From assembly GCA_003868215.1 (NCBI GenBank), contig QWDQ01000010.1, forward strand, positions 372,001 to 436,000: 64,000 bases of DNA. The letters are read 5' to 3'. Position 1 is the stretch's first letter; the number at the start of each line of letters is the position of its first letter. The position numbers and the translations under genes were made by a program. This stretch comes from Pseudophaeomoniella oleicola (taxonomy: Eukaryota > Ascomycota > Eurotiomycetes > Phaeomoniellales > Phaeomoniellaceae). Shown here piece by piece: positions 11,478 to 23,480 of this stretch. The notes under the pieces are model-generated. The model worked only from the letters and a program-made list of their open reading frames with translations. It did no database searches and was not told the DNA's origin.

Positions 11478-14400
11478 GCTGCGACACTCGACCAGTGTCA
11501 CGTTTCAAGCGGAGCAATTTTCGGGACGTTGAGAGTCAAGGCTGGGACTGGCTGCTATGGGTGTTGCTTTCGTGGATTTGATTGGAATTCCTTGGGGCGC
11601 ACGACGATGATAAAGACGCTGTCCGGGCAGAACTCTTTGAGTACAATGTGACTTGTGTTTGTGCGCTGGGCAGTTTGTCGCTTTGATGTATCGCACACAA
11701 TGGACTCTTTGATGCAAGTTTGGGGAATCGCACAATGCTGAAGGAAACAATCTTATGCAGAATGCAAAGACTAAGCGTTGACGGTAGGAGGGATTTGAGA
11801 ATCGGGTTCGTCGATTCGGAACTGACGGTGGACCAGTATCTACGTAAGGCCTCTTCACCGAACCACGTTCAACTGGGCTTCTGGAAAGGCTTCTAGGCCG
11901 CCGATATGTCGGAGACCGCCAAATGGTGGATCGTCGCTAGGTTGTCGGGACCTTATTGGGAACTTCAGAAGCGAAAAAGATTTTTATCTCTCCCAGATGG
12001 GATTGTTCACCGATTGCTGAATGCTTCTGGTAGGACTTCCAGGTTGCAAGTATCCGGCCTTCGCTTGGCAACCTAAAAGATGGGCGTCAATCATCGGCTG
12101 CAGCCATGAGCAGCCCACAATACGGAGCCGCTCCCGCGGTGAAGTTCATCCGTCATGCAGGCTGATGCAGGTACTTACTTGGGACAGGCTTCCTGACTCT
12201 TTAGAGTCTTTGTGGAGTACAATCGGTCTGATCGGTAGGTGCAAGGGCAATCAAAGTGGATCCAAAGATGTCGTTTGTTCAATCAGCTTTCGATTCAAAG
12301 GGATGGGTCCACTGCGTCTCTTTAAACTAGTCGTGGGATGGCTACAGGGCTGCATCTGGCGACCCTTCATGACGCTTTAGGGTGGCCTTCCGCATCCGGG
12401 AACAATGCCCGATCTCACGGCTGTCGCCGTCTACTTTTATGCAAAGTCTTCAACTCAGGGATCTGGAAAAGCAGGCAGGTAGGCTATTACGGCAGAGCCA
12501 GGAGCCGTTACGATCATCTGCGTGCCTGTATCGGAGCCACGCCATAATCCCGCTGTGTCGTGAACAGGGCGACTTGACAAATTATTGCGGTGAAGACTCT
12601 GTTTGACTACTATATGGTATGGATCCAGATTCTATAGATCTTTCAGATTTGCCTCTCTCTTTGATTGCGTTTTCTTAAGGAAGACAGAGGTGATGTGAAT
12701 CTCGGGAGCAATCACCAACCTGATGTACCTATACACGCGCAATGTCGTTGAGGCGTTATGGAAGTGTGGCTGTCGCCAGGATTCACACGCCGCATCATAA
12801 GCGGATCCCAAGTGGGCGTACTGATCATCTTTAGCCACATTCCTGACCATCCGCATCCGGAACGTGTGCAGAGAACCTAAGTTACGCGCCGGTATCTTGG
12901 CCCTGTACCGCAAATACTCCGAATTAAGACCAACGATCGACTGGACTCACGGCAAGATACAAAGTTATCCACGGCCATTACGCACACTTGAAGCTTGCGT
13001 TGCCGGGCGTCTGGTTTACCGTGACTAGCAGCGGGAGTTGTACCCTTTCGGGTCCAGAGATTACTTGCAGCGGATGGGTCTCTGAGTCTGTACCATCATT
13101 ATTACCGACGACAGTTGATCCATCACTGCGGGAAATCTGTACCACGAACATGATTAAACTTGAGCTGCTGTTAAGCCACGACCGGGAAATTTAGACGTCC
13201 AAAGTCTATGGGGGAACATCGGTCATGTTCCTGTACTGTACTATACTGACCACACAGTTCCCAGACGTAAGAGTAAGAGCGACTTTTTGGCCTTGCGCAA
13301 GGCCACTCTCAAAGCGTTCACTACACTACGCAGTAAGTGATTTACAAAGACAATCGCTCTGTGTTCGAAGTCGGCAAACAGCAATTGAGCGACGTTTCCG
13401 GCAGGTAACATTCCTCACTGTTGCGCTAACCCGATTCGGCATGGGCAGTAAAACACAACAAAGGAATCTCTGCTCGGCGCTGCTTAGCGTCTGAATCTGA
13501 CAGCGATGGTGATGTGGGCTGTGCTATACTGCGCAGTGCTGTACGTTTGTACTCACCTGCTCCGTCCTCACACAAAGAAATCTATTCTCTGGGTTGAACT
13601 AGTAAAGTTGTTCCAGAGGTATGGTAGCGCAGCACGCGGTGATGCAAACCCTGTCACATCACCAACACACAGAAAATCTTCATCCATGGGCAAACTAATT
13701 GCTTGATTTGACTATATGGGAGGCATGTTACAGGACGTTTCCAGGTTGTTGGCTTTCTTTGATTCTATTCTTCATGGTCCTTGTCGCTTGTTCCTAGACC
13801 CTTTTTTCCTTGCACTACAATCCGCTTGTCTCTGGGTATTACGACTCTGTATCGATGGGTCCCAGATGTTGGACCGACGGACAAAGAGCTTCGAAAAACC
13901 TTGCGGCCCGTATGGACTTCGCGTGGATCAACCGCTGATGCCGTCCCAGAGACCTGGTGCAAGCCACCGAGATAGACTCGACGCCGTTGATCCCACCACT
14001 GCGGATGCGCTCTATCTGTGCAAAGCCCCTTGAGATAGTGACGGCCTTTGGCTTGCAGAGGCGCGTTCGACATACTCACACAGAACGCCTCCAATGTGAT
14101 AAACATGCCTTCCTCTTTGGGACTGAAACCAAATGTTGGCCGGCTTGAATGTGCCATCATTCGGTCGACTGCGAGGAATACATCTATTAAGTTGCCAAGT
14201 CTCTTTTGGCACAAAGGTACCTGATGCCTTGGTGAATATACTCCTTTCTCTTACCCCTTGATCCTGAGACTTCCATCCCATTTTAGGAGGCATGGCTGTT
14301 GCTCAAGGTATTGGATGAGAAACCCTCGACATTCTTCTGTATATGCATTTGTTCAAATTCCCATATCCCTTTTCCTTTTGTTTAAAGATCGCGATACCCG

Positions 14401-15356
14401 CCAGCTCAGCCTCACCCTTGTATCCTGACTCCTCTCTCTCTCTTTCTCTCCCTCTGCATTCTTTGTTAACCCTTTCAAAAGAACCAAGATCTCTAAACCA
14501 CATCGCTTCCCACACCTAACACAACACTTTCCAACAAAGCCCCGCGCTCTCTTTCCTTGCCGTCCATGCTTTGTCCTTTCAATTCCATCTGTTTTCTTTG
14601 AAGCTGTCACCACGAGATCTGAGACGAGTACCACCCCAATAGCCGCACACTAAATGTACGGCAGCAAGCGGTTGGTCAGTCGGTCGGTCCGTAGGATGGA
14701 CTCTACCCGGAAGTCTCTCCAGAATATAACAAAAAACCATCCTCCTTTTCAACTTCTTTTTGAATTGAACGGTGCCTCGTCATCTGTTTAATATTCAAAT
14801 TCAACTTATCGTATACTTTTACTACAGCACACCTTCAAACCTCCCATGTTAATTTCCGGACCAGATCCTATTCTTCACTTTCCAACCCCCCAGTCAACTA
14901 TACTAGATATCTACACCTAACCCCCCGTACCAACCAAGAAACCATTGGAGAATGAAATCAATTCGGACAGATACCTACCCATTAGTCAAAAACTTTCAAA
15001 TACCCAAAGAACAAGCTCTCAGCAGAGAAAAGCCAAAAAGCAAAAACACAGAAGAGGAGTATTTCATGTATGTTGATATGATGTAAAGATCTTCTAAACC
15101 AGACACACAAAAAAAAAAGAGATGTATTTATTTAAAACATGGTTCAAGGGATACTACTCCTATCCAGCAAGCCCCCCTCATTCTTCATACATCTGCGTGT
15201 CATGGGTTAAGTTGGGTTATGCTCCTTCCTCCCTTCCTCCCCTGCCTACCTGCGAACATGTATACTCCCAGAAATTCATAAGCCATTCCTGTCCTGCTGT
15301 GCATTCAATGTCATACCCCAAGTTCCAAGTAACCCCATTTCAAGGCCGGTGTTCTT
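11478..15356. promoter_or_regulatory. 3.9 kb gene-free region upstream of the HMG-box gene
   Basis: The largest empty interval between two genes here. 11478-14300 has only short unrelated frames on both strands, the longest being 13765-14214 on the minus strand (149 codons, unrecognised). 14380-14940 is strikingly pyrimidine-rich on the plus strand. A 47-codon plus-strand frame opens near 14654. 14980-15120 is A-rich on the plus strand and may be the 3' UTR of the PHD gene. Likely a long promoter and leader for the HMG gene, perhaps with a noncoding transcript. Confidence 0.5.
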
Positions 15357-18196
15357 TCATTCAAAACCATTGTTCACGTTATCAGTGGCAGCGAGTTGTG
15401 GCTGCTGCTGCTGCTGGTGACCCTCTTGGGTCATCCGTCTCTCCCGAACCATTTCCTCGGTTTCTCCCGGTGTATCATCTCCCATCACGGTGTCCGTCAT
15501 CACCACATCCAGCTGCTTCACTGGCGTTGGTGGTGTCATGCTCTTACTGGGTGTCGGCACCGGTGCATTGTCGAGTTGTTTTGGGGAAGGTGCTAGTGTT
15601 GAGGAAGGCGGGTAGATGGACGTAGCACTTACGGATCGTGCTGATGGATGACCATAGGACGCGCTTACAGGACGTGTAGCTGCGGCTTCAGGAGGGGGAG
15701 AATGCTTTGTGGGAGAGCGTCCCGACATATGATTTACAAGCGGAGTGGAAATTGATGGTTCTTGCTCTTGAGAAGACGATGATTCCGTGGGCACTTGCTG
15801 ATGTGATACGGCATGATTAATGCCGTTGGAATTCGCAGCGGGATATTGTTGAGGGGTAACTGTTACCGGTGGGGGACTCATCGATGGTTGGAGAGCTTTT
15901 GGTGTCGGGACTCCGGCTAACGGACCAACTTCTGGATTGCCTTGTGTCGGTGACATCTCTGGTCGATTCTGTAGAGGTGATGGCATTGATCGAGGAAAAG
16001 CAGGCGTACCCGATACGGCTTGATTAGAATGGCTGGATGATGGACGTGGTTGTTGCGGTGTGCTATTCAGATAGGAGGAAGATCCCTCATCGTGATTGGG
16101 ATTGACACGAGGAAACGGTTGTCCATGATGAGACAGTTGTGGTGGAGGTGACATCTGACCATAGGTACCATATCCGAGACCATTGGCCATCGAGGAAGAC
16201 GGGCGTTGAGGCGATGCCTGAAATACACCATTCATGTAGGAGGTTGGCTTTGTAGGTGATGGTGATGGAGCACCATGGGACTGTGGTGGAGCAAACTGCT
16301 GGGGAGACGAGTAGCCGTCCGCAGCACGATGAACTTGCTGGGTAGGTGTTGGAGGAACAACAGCTGGAGATGATTGAGCGCCCTGTGACGGCACACCCGG
16401 CAATGAGGCATCCTTCCTAGGCCGTCCGCGAGACTTCTTTGCAACATGAATCGAGCCAGGCTCTGCCGGAGGCGAAGAGGAAGCATCAACCCGAAATTTG
16501 AGAGGAGGAATCTTCGGCTTCTTGGCATCTTCTTCTCTTCGAACGCAGTCCTTGCAAACGAAGTGAAAGTCATCCTTTTCCGCTTCAGATTGGGAGACAC
16601 CGTAGCATTTGCTGTGTTGCCAGGTGTTACACTTTTCACACTGGATGCTGTGCTCTCCGTCGTCAAAGTTTTTCCCATGCTTACCGCAACCCGCACAGTC
16701 GAACATCCATTCATCATCATTCTGGAGCTCTTCGAGTTCTTTTTTGGTCTGTTCCATGGTCGCTTTAAGATGACGATTACCACGCGTTTCGCCGGCTTCA
16801 ATCCTTCTCGCCTCTTCTTCCAGACGCGCCAAAGCTTCTTCTTGAAGAATACGTTTGTATTCACGTTCGCGAATGCGTTGCTCACGTGTGAGCATTCGAT
16901 ATTGGCGTTCCTCCTGCATTTTCTTTTGCTGATCTTCCAACTTACGCGCTGCTGCCAAATCCGCCTGCCGTTTCTTATCGGCCTCAGCTTGCTCCCGCTC
17001 GATCCTCTCACGCTCGTGCTTACCTGCCAATCTGCTTGATCTCTTCGCAGTGGCAAGTTTTTCCATGGCGAGCAATTCACGTTCCCTTTTTTGAATCTTA
17101 CGCAGCTGAGCCTCTTCAGCTTTCTCCAATATGGGCATCACGTCCGCCTCTATTCGTGCTATAAGCGCTCTCTCATTAGCATCTCGCGATTTCCGATGCG
17201 AATCTACAAAATCACGGTACTGCTGAGTTGTGACACAAATACACTCCCATCCGAAACCGCCTGCGTTGTCTTCAGAGCTTGGCTTAGTCTCAGCTGCATC
17301 ATCCTCTAGCAGAGTTTCGTCATTCGAGTCTTCTGGATCAGGACTGCCGTCAGCTCTTGTCCGTCTCCGCTTTCGATCTCTTCGTCGGGCAGCTCGTGCT
17401 TTTAGGGTGTTCTGCTTAGGCTTCCATGCCGCTTCGGAGGGTATGGGAGGATCTGTTCGGCGGTATAGGCGACTGTCGTCTAGGAAATAGTATGTCCGAT
17501 CCTCCTTATCCCAGCCAAACTCGTCAATGCGCTGCCATGTATGTCAGTCCTGCTGCCACAAAAAAGGAGTAATAGTACAGACCCAATCCGTTTGCTCCAA
17601 GTCACTCTGCTCTGGCATTCTCTCTCTTATGCGATCGGGATTCCAAAACGTCCATACTGTGAGCTGGTGAAGTACTCTGATTTTGGTAAAAGTGTCAAAC
17701 TCCCGAAATTTCTTTGGAGTTTCCTCGTCACCATAGGGGTTCTTCTCAGGAGCCTTGGCTAAGTATTGTCGACGCGTGTATTCATCCCAAATCTCAAGAC
17801 TGCGCAAGATTTAGCAAAGATCAACAGTCGCCATCTATCTGAACTTACGTCAAGCCTCTATGCGACGATATCCACTTGAGCAGACATAGGCCAATGTCTT
17901 CGAGCCTATCAGACGGTTCTGGCTTCATACATTCATCTTCAAGGTCCTGGATTCATCAAATCAATGACCGTTATAGGGAAGATAGGCGCCAAATGTTAGG
18001 GTCGGTGCGCAGGGGATGTATCAGAACATACGTTTACGTCGAAGTCATTGTCAATTTTGATGACGTCTCCAAAAGTCGTAATATACTGCATAACGGCAGC
18101 GAACTCCCACATGTTTCGTATCCTGTCGAGCAGCCCTGTCTCCTTTGGAGGCTCTGGCGCATCCACCTCACTGAAAGCCCTTTTCCTGGGCGCCAT
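15357..18196 (-). CDS. DDT-like / PHD-finger chromatin protein with AT-hook (RSF1-like)
   Basis: Predicted nuclear chromatin factor. Exons: 18032-18196, 17849-17946, 17583-17799 and 15357-17531, 884 residues. Introns are 17947-18031, 17800-17848 and 17532-17582, the last with a weak GTCTGT donor. Residues about 29-95 (MWEFAAVMQYITTFGDVIKI onward) look like a DDT domain, as in ISWI-partner and RSF1 proteins. A charged helical stretch rich in Glu, Arg and Lys follows at 300-430, then a PHD finger at about 439-489 (CAGCGKHGKNF, then CEKCNTWQHSKCYG, then CKDC), which usually reads histone H3. An AT-hook (RGRPRK) lies near 528-533. The last 340 residues are Pro/Ser/Gln-rich and disordered. It is divergent from vps25, with 443 bp between starts. 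The RSF1 comparison is by domain order only. Confidence 0.85.
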
Positions 18197-18639
18197 CTTC
18201 TGACAGCTTGAAGAGATGAAGTCGCGCTCAATATCAGTTTCGAAATTCGGGTCGAGACTTTTCTAAAGCTGAAAAGTAATGATGGGTGAAGGGGCCTGAT
18301 GAGTCCTCGCGTCTTTCTCGAATAGGACCTACATGCGTTGTGAGATCCAGGTCTTCACAGCATTCAGAGTCGAATAATTCGCAAGGGCGACCGACGGAGT
18401 TTGGGTTACTTCACAATCACGCCAAAGTTCCGCGTCAAATTACGACGCAAATTGGAGATTAGTGCGTGTCTTTTAAAGCTACTGACCAATGAAATGTAAT
18501 GCAGACAATATTTCAACGCAATAACCACGTCCCCGCTTGTTGTCCGCGGAGGAGACCATATGCCCCGGTCAATAGTCTATATTAGATGTGTAGCAACTCG
18601 ATTTCAAGAACGTTGCGCTGCAAGACTAAACTAATCTCC
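18197..18639. promoter_or_regulatory. Shared divergent promoter, PHD gene / vps25
   Basis: 443 bp separate the two start codons. No TATA box or clear operator was recognised. Confidence 0.55.
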
Positions 18640-19224
18640 ATGTCTGCCTCACCCGTACCATCCTCGTCTGCTGCATGGACTAATTCGCCTGATTCCTTTG
18701 CATTCCCCCCAACTTATTCCTTCCCTCCCTTCTTCACCCCGCAACCTAATGCGCTTACTCGGTCTTCTCAACTGTCCAAGTGGTCTGCACTCATTCAGTC
18801 TTACTGCCAGCATCGTCGCCAGTTCAAGCTCTCTATCTCTGCAGCCTTGGAATCCCCACTCTTTCACAACGCGGATATTAAGCGGCGTCTCGCACAGAAA
18901 GATGCTCGAGATGTTCTAGATTGGATGGCGAGCCCTGCTGGTGACAATCGTGCGGAGTGGATAGGTAGCGACAAGAGTGTGTGCTGGATCTGGTGGAAAA
19001 AGCCAGATGAATGGGCTACTCTATTGGAGAGCTGGGTAAACGAGACTGGGCAAAAAGGGACAGTACTGACGTTATACGAGTTGGTAGAAAGTGACGCTAC
19101 AAGGGGTCAAGAGTTTCATGGGATGGACATGGAGGTCTTGCAGAAGAGCTTGAGTGTTCTCGTAAAAAGGGGTAAGGCGCAAGTCTTCGGCGGAGAAGAT
19201 CAACGAGGCGTCAAGTTTTTCTGA
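18640..19224 (+). CDS. vps25: ESCRT-II subunit Vps25
   Basis: Subunit of ESCRT-II (Vps22, Vps36 and two Vps25), which sorts ubiquitinated cargo into multivesicular bodies and recruits ESCRT-III. Single exon of 194 residues, the usual fungal size. The hallmark N-terminal segment FPPTYSFPPFFTPQPN contains the PPxF-type contacts to Vps22/Vps36; two winged-helix domains follow, with CWIWWKKPDEWATLLESWV and the conserved C-terminus GMDMEVLQKSLSVLVKRGKA, then FGGEDQRGVKFF. An in-frame ATG at 18586 would add 18 residues; I chose 18640 (MSASPVPSSS) because the extension is poor in family features. Convergent with rtt107, whose stop lies 132 bp downstream. Confidence 0.95.
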   Translation: MSASPVPSSSAAWTNSPDSFAFPPTYSFPPFFTPQPNALTRSSQLSKWSALIQSYCQHRRQFKLSISAALESPLFHNADIKRRLAQKDARDVLDWMASPAGDNRAEWIGSDKSVCWIWWKKPDEWATLLESWVNETGQKGTVLTLYELVESDATRGQEFHGMDMEVLQKSLSVLVKRGKAQVFGGEDQRGVKFF

Positions 19225-19356
19225 ACAAGTGTTATATCATACATTGCTTTCGTGACTCATCCAATAGTCTACCTCGCATTGTGCCATACGCAACGCCGAT
19301 GAGCTTGAAACGACTCTCAATACGTCTTGCTTCAAACCCGTGTACTACTGAGTACA

Positions 19357-21998
19357 TCACGAAGGGCTGTCAAGCTCGAATTTGTCGAAAGAGAGAATTG
19401 ACTGAGTGATAGCAGTCTCCAGGAGCCAATCCGCCTTCACGATTCTTGGTGTCTTCCGGCTACCTTCCGCCATCTGTCGGAACTTGCGCCAAAGTTTCAC
19501 GTTATGATCAGCTGAACCACTGATGAGGATTGCGTCCTTTTGCGCCTCGTCCTCCACCTCATCCTCCTCGCTGCCATAACGTCGTGATCCGACCATGTTA
19601 TGGGGACGTCCTTCATACAAATTACACTGTGCACCGTTCGCGTTGGCGATTGCTTTGAAAGTATCGAATCCTCCGTGTATATCTCGGACGCAGAAAATGG
19701 TGCGGCCAACAAGAAGCTTATTTCTGTTCTTCTGAGCGCGAGAACGGCTCTGGAAAAGCGTAAATTCATACTTCTTTTCATTGGCCTTGTCCTTTAAGGG
19801 ATAATCTTCGGGGTCAAGAAGTTCACCCTTTTTGAGGCAGGCGTCGACAAAGTCGGTTGAAATGACCAGTGGGGCAAATGCAAGGGCTGTCACGAACTTG
19901 GGCGTCCGTACGATATGGGGTGCAGCTAGGTGGGATGCTCGAGATGGGTCTTGCGTTACAAGAATGCCCAGTTCTCGGAGCCTTGACTATCCACGTGTTA
20001 GCGGCGAGAGCAGATAGCGGTCATGGGAGCTTACTCGATCCTCATCCTCGACCTTTGGTTGATTGACCCATCTTTTATAACTCGATATTAGAAGGGCCAT
20101 GACCGGAGTATCTTTTACCGTCTTTAATTTCTTGAAAACATTTCGACCCGAATCGTCCGCGGTGGCATCTTCGTTGATAGACCGTTTTCGTCCATGGCTA
20201 GGCTTTTCACCATCCTTCCTCTTGCCGCCGTATATAACACCTCCAACGCGCTTTTTTTCTTTTTCGTATAGAGCGATATCTGGCGCGATTTCGTGCAACC
20301 TGGCTGCCGCTGTTTCTTTCGACTTTCGACTGCTCGTCGTAGACGGTGTGATGTTCTCTTTCCCTACACCTATGAAACGTGCTGTGGCAGGTGTTTGCGG
20401 CTTCTGTGCCTCTCTTTCTCTAAGGTTGTCCTTGGATTTCTTCGGCTCTCTAAAGCTTTTGTTTCCCTGCAAAATGGAAGGAGATTGGGGTGCGCTGCTA
20501 GACGGAACCGGCTCAACTGGCGGCGTAATCGTCAGCTCGTTAGCCAATGGACCCTCTTCAGCGTTCAACATTTCGAAGTCTTCCCCAGGGTGAAAGAAGT
20601 GCTGTTCAAGTGCATGACGGTCTATCTTTGTATGTCCGACAACTTCTCCGAGGTTGGTTCTTGGTGGGAAGTGTGTGTACCGCGGTGCTGTAACACTCTG
20701 CATCTTCCAAAGGGCATAGCTCTCTTCCAGCCAAAGGTGATTGATTAAGTGAATCCCCCATTCTTGAGCTGCTTGACATTTCTCGCTTCTGTCATGCGCA
20801 GTAATTAGGTGTGTGTTGTCCTGTTTTAGAGTCTTCGTACATTCCGCACCGGCTGCAATGATGAGATTCTCCAGATAAATCCTTGCGTCACCACTGTAGT
20901 TCGACAGACTTATTCGAAGTTTGCTAAACCCTGGGATCCCTGATCGTGCGACAGGGTAATGCAGGAGCCTTCGCATGGGTGACGTCCACTTGTCATGAGT
21001 GATCAGGTAATAGAGCCAGGCAAGATTCCCAACATCCTTGCCAGTCCTGGAAGCGGTTTTGTAATCCCTACCTTCCCGGTACTTGCAAACCAACATATCT
21101 GTCTTACTGACGCTATTCGAAATTTCTCCTCCGCTGGTTGTAATTATGTCCTCCAAAGTCTGCTTTAAATGATCCACGAGTCCTAGGTCCTCCGCGAGCA
21201 TAACTGCTTTCCCTGCGAATACAGTAAGATGTTCTCGGGATGGAGTATTAGCAAGGCTTAGCATTTTCGGTTCCGGAGGGTCGGGGGTAGACGCGCCAGA
21301 AACCTGCCGACCTTTAGATGGTACAGGTGGATTTAGTTGAGGCATACGTAAGATTTCAGGGTCGGGTAACTGGTAAGGGCGTTCGTCAATCCGTCTCCCA
21401 AGCTTGAGACAATCGTCAAACCAATGTGGAAGCACAATCTTGATATCCAGCCTCTTCGAGATGACTATTTGGCATTTGTCTGCAATTGTGGTCAGGGCCA
21501 CGAGGTGTGTGACCATGCTGGCGAGTTTCTTGGAGTGTAACCCTCCTGCTGCAGTCACAGCACCTATCAGTGCATCGCAATCGCTTTCAGGCAAATCTGC
21601 GAAACATACGACCACGTCTGACATGAAGGCTTTCGGATCAGGATTGTATTGTCGCGGATTTGCTAATTTTCCTTTCGTAGTCGACTGAGCCACCCACATA
21701 GGCTTAATGACTGGTATCATCGCATCCACAGCGTTGTCATAGTCTGGAAAATCACTCGTAGCACTAACAATATGCGTGAATTCGGCAACGTTGAGACGGT
21801 CTTGGCCATATTCATGTCGAGAAGCGCTTCCACCATTTTCTTCGATCTCTGTACAGAGCTTCGCAATGTTAGACAGATGGACCATGGGAGGAGCATGCTT
21901 ACCTGCTGCGCCGTCTCATTGTCTAGACCTTTACTCAGGATGACAGCAAAGCGGCAGTTTTCGAACAACGCAGCAGACTGCTGCGCTTCATTAGCCAT
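19357..21998 (-). CDS. rtt107/brc1: BRCT-repeat genome-stability scaffold Rtt107/Brc1
   Basis: Scaffold for replication-stress repair; in yeasts its C-terminal BRCT pair binds phosphorylated H2A and the N-terminal BRCTs recruit partners such as Slx4, Smc5/6 and Rtt101 complexes. Exons: 21903-21998, 20035-21858 and 19357-19986, 849 residues, close to S. pombe Brc1. Introns are 21859-21902 (44 bp) and 19987-20034. Six BRCT-like units are visible: four N-terminal (starting near LFENCRFAVILSKG, MSDVVVCFADLPE, LTVFAGKAVMLAED and GFSKLRISLSNYSGDA), a charged linker (residues about 430-590), then a C-terminal pair (VMALLISSYKRWV and NKLLVGRTIFCVRDI). The 19987-20034 intron falls inside the fifth BRCT. 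An MCB-like inverted repeat lies about 160 bp upstream of the start. Confidence 0.93.
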
Positions 21999-23480
21999 GA
22001 CGACAGCGCCTTCAAGAAACTATCAGCTGATACTTGATTGTACTTGTGCATCCAAGATCTTGTATATGCATAGCTTCATTAACCCAGTTGGTGAGTGTTG
22101 ATTCCGTCAGGGAATAATGCTCGGTACCAGAGATATGACATGAGACCCCTGGGCGCGTTCGAGACGCGCTTTCGTGTAAAGTGACAAGCGCGCCTTCACG
22201 TGCCCTCGGACCGAAATAACAACGACACTTCAACACTTCTTACGCAGCAGGGAATCTGCATCTCGATTATCGATCTTCAAATTTCTCAAGTTATGGATTC
22301 ATGTTCGCAATTTTTCCGCCCTCTGTTGACAGGCTTTTCTTCTTCCTGCAGCATGAATCGAACTCCAGTCAGCCTCGAACATATGACGCTGAAACATAGC
22401 CTTCCGATCGTTCGCCTGATGCCAGAGAATGAGCATGGAAGACAATTCTTACTGGTCTGTCATAGGTATATCATCAAACCTGTATGACAGTATGTTTAGG
22501 GCTGCTTGACCTTGCAATCAGGAGTAGTATTGTTTGCTTCCAAGATAAGTTTTGAAGAAAGGTATAGATATCATCTTCTTTCATCTCGTACTTTCTGCTG
22601 CCAATAATCCTGTCAACGGTCTCCTATCAGAGAGTTGTCTATCATCAATTTCACATGACGAATGCACGTACAGGCTCTGGACAGATATCTGGTTTCGGTG
22701 GGTATAGAAATTGGGTCTTGACTCCCTAATCACTTCGGCATTCCGCAAGACACCCAGCCAGAGGGTAGTCATCTACTACCTTGAAAGACTATTCTCCTAA
22801 TGTTCTTCTAATTCACAATCCAAGTGCCTTCTCACCTGGCTGAAGGTCTCAGTCTTCATTTATCTCCTCCCAGCATCCCTACTAACGTCTCTCCTCTCCG
22901 CATCTCTCCTCTCAACATCTATCCCGCTTAGTCACTTTATATCAAGACAAATGTTCACTCCTGACTCCGACACACAGGAAAGCTATCGGTCAAAGTGAGT
23001 TCAATCAGCACCTCATATCCCTGACAGGTGTTTCAACTCATCTTCATTCGCTTGAATCACGATCAAGGATCTTGCCTTGATCTGACTGTCCATCTCGGTC
23101 ACCCTTCAATGCAGAGATTCATGCTTGTTTGATCCTGACTTCAACCTGTTCCAGTGCCTTGGGAAAGCTTGGGTACCTCTATCAGTCTCTTTCTGACATC
23201 GACTTCATCAACTGTTCTCAACGACAGGTGATCTCCTACGAATCCTTTACATCTATACCTAGAAAAGCCGATTCACCCACTTTTGAGATCCTGCTTGTTT
23301 AGCCTATCCTGATTCTAAGGCTTATATCTCCGGGTCGTAAGGCGTTGAAAGGGTCTTCCTACCATATCTTCCTGTGCCCGACTACCTGGCTACCCTGCGG
23401 GCACGCAGTGCATTGCATCAAATCTGTCATTCTCATACATACAATACACATATTCCGCACGTCAGATCGATTTCGCCGAA
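21999..23480. promoter_or_regulatory. Divergent upstream region of rtt107 and the SNF2-RING gene
   Basis: 1.48 kb with no complete gene. The rtt107 side holds GCGCGT-TCGAG-ACGCGC at 22153-22169. The SNF2 side is pyrimidine-rich from about 22780; a short frame starting at ATG 22951 runs 14 codons into a GTGAGT donor-like site near 22995, suggesting a leader intron or upstream ORF. No in-frame join to the 23481 start was found. Confidence 0.5.
22153..22169. promoter_or_regulatory. MCB-like inverted repeat upstream of rtt107
   Basis: GCGCGT and ACGCGC face each other across 5 nt, 155-171 bp upstream of the rtt107 start. Each arm contains the CGCGT/ACGCG core of MBF (Mbp1/Res) sites, which control replication and repair genes at G1/S. 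Function is inferred. Confidence 0.45.

Noticed and set aside
14654-14797. 47-codon plus-strand ORF starting MYGSKRLVSR
   Set aside because: Short and unrecognised; kept only as part of the transcription hypothesis for this region.
15122-15625. 167-codon plus-strand frame
   Set aside because: Mostly antisense to the Pro/Ser-rich end of the PHD gene and its 3' UTR; no domains.
16232-17080. 282-codon frame on the same strand as the PHD gene, plus a 197-codon antisense frame at 16446-17039
   Set aside because: Alternative readings of the repetitive Glu/Arg/Lys helix and PHD region; the PHD frame is the conserved one.
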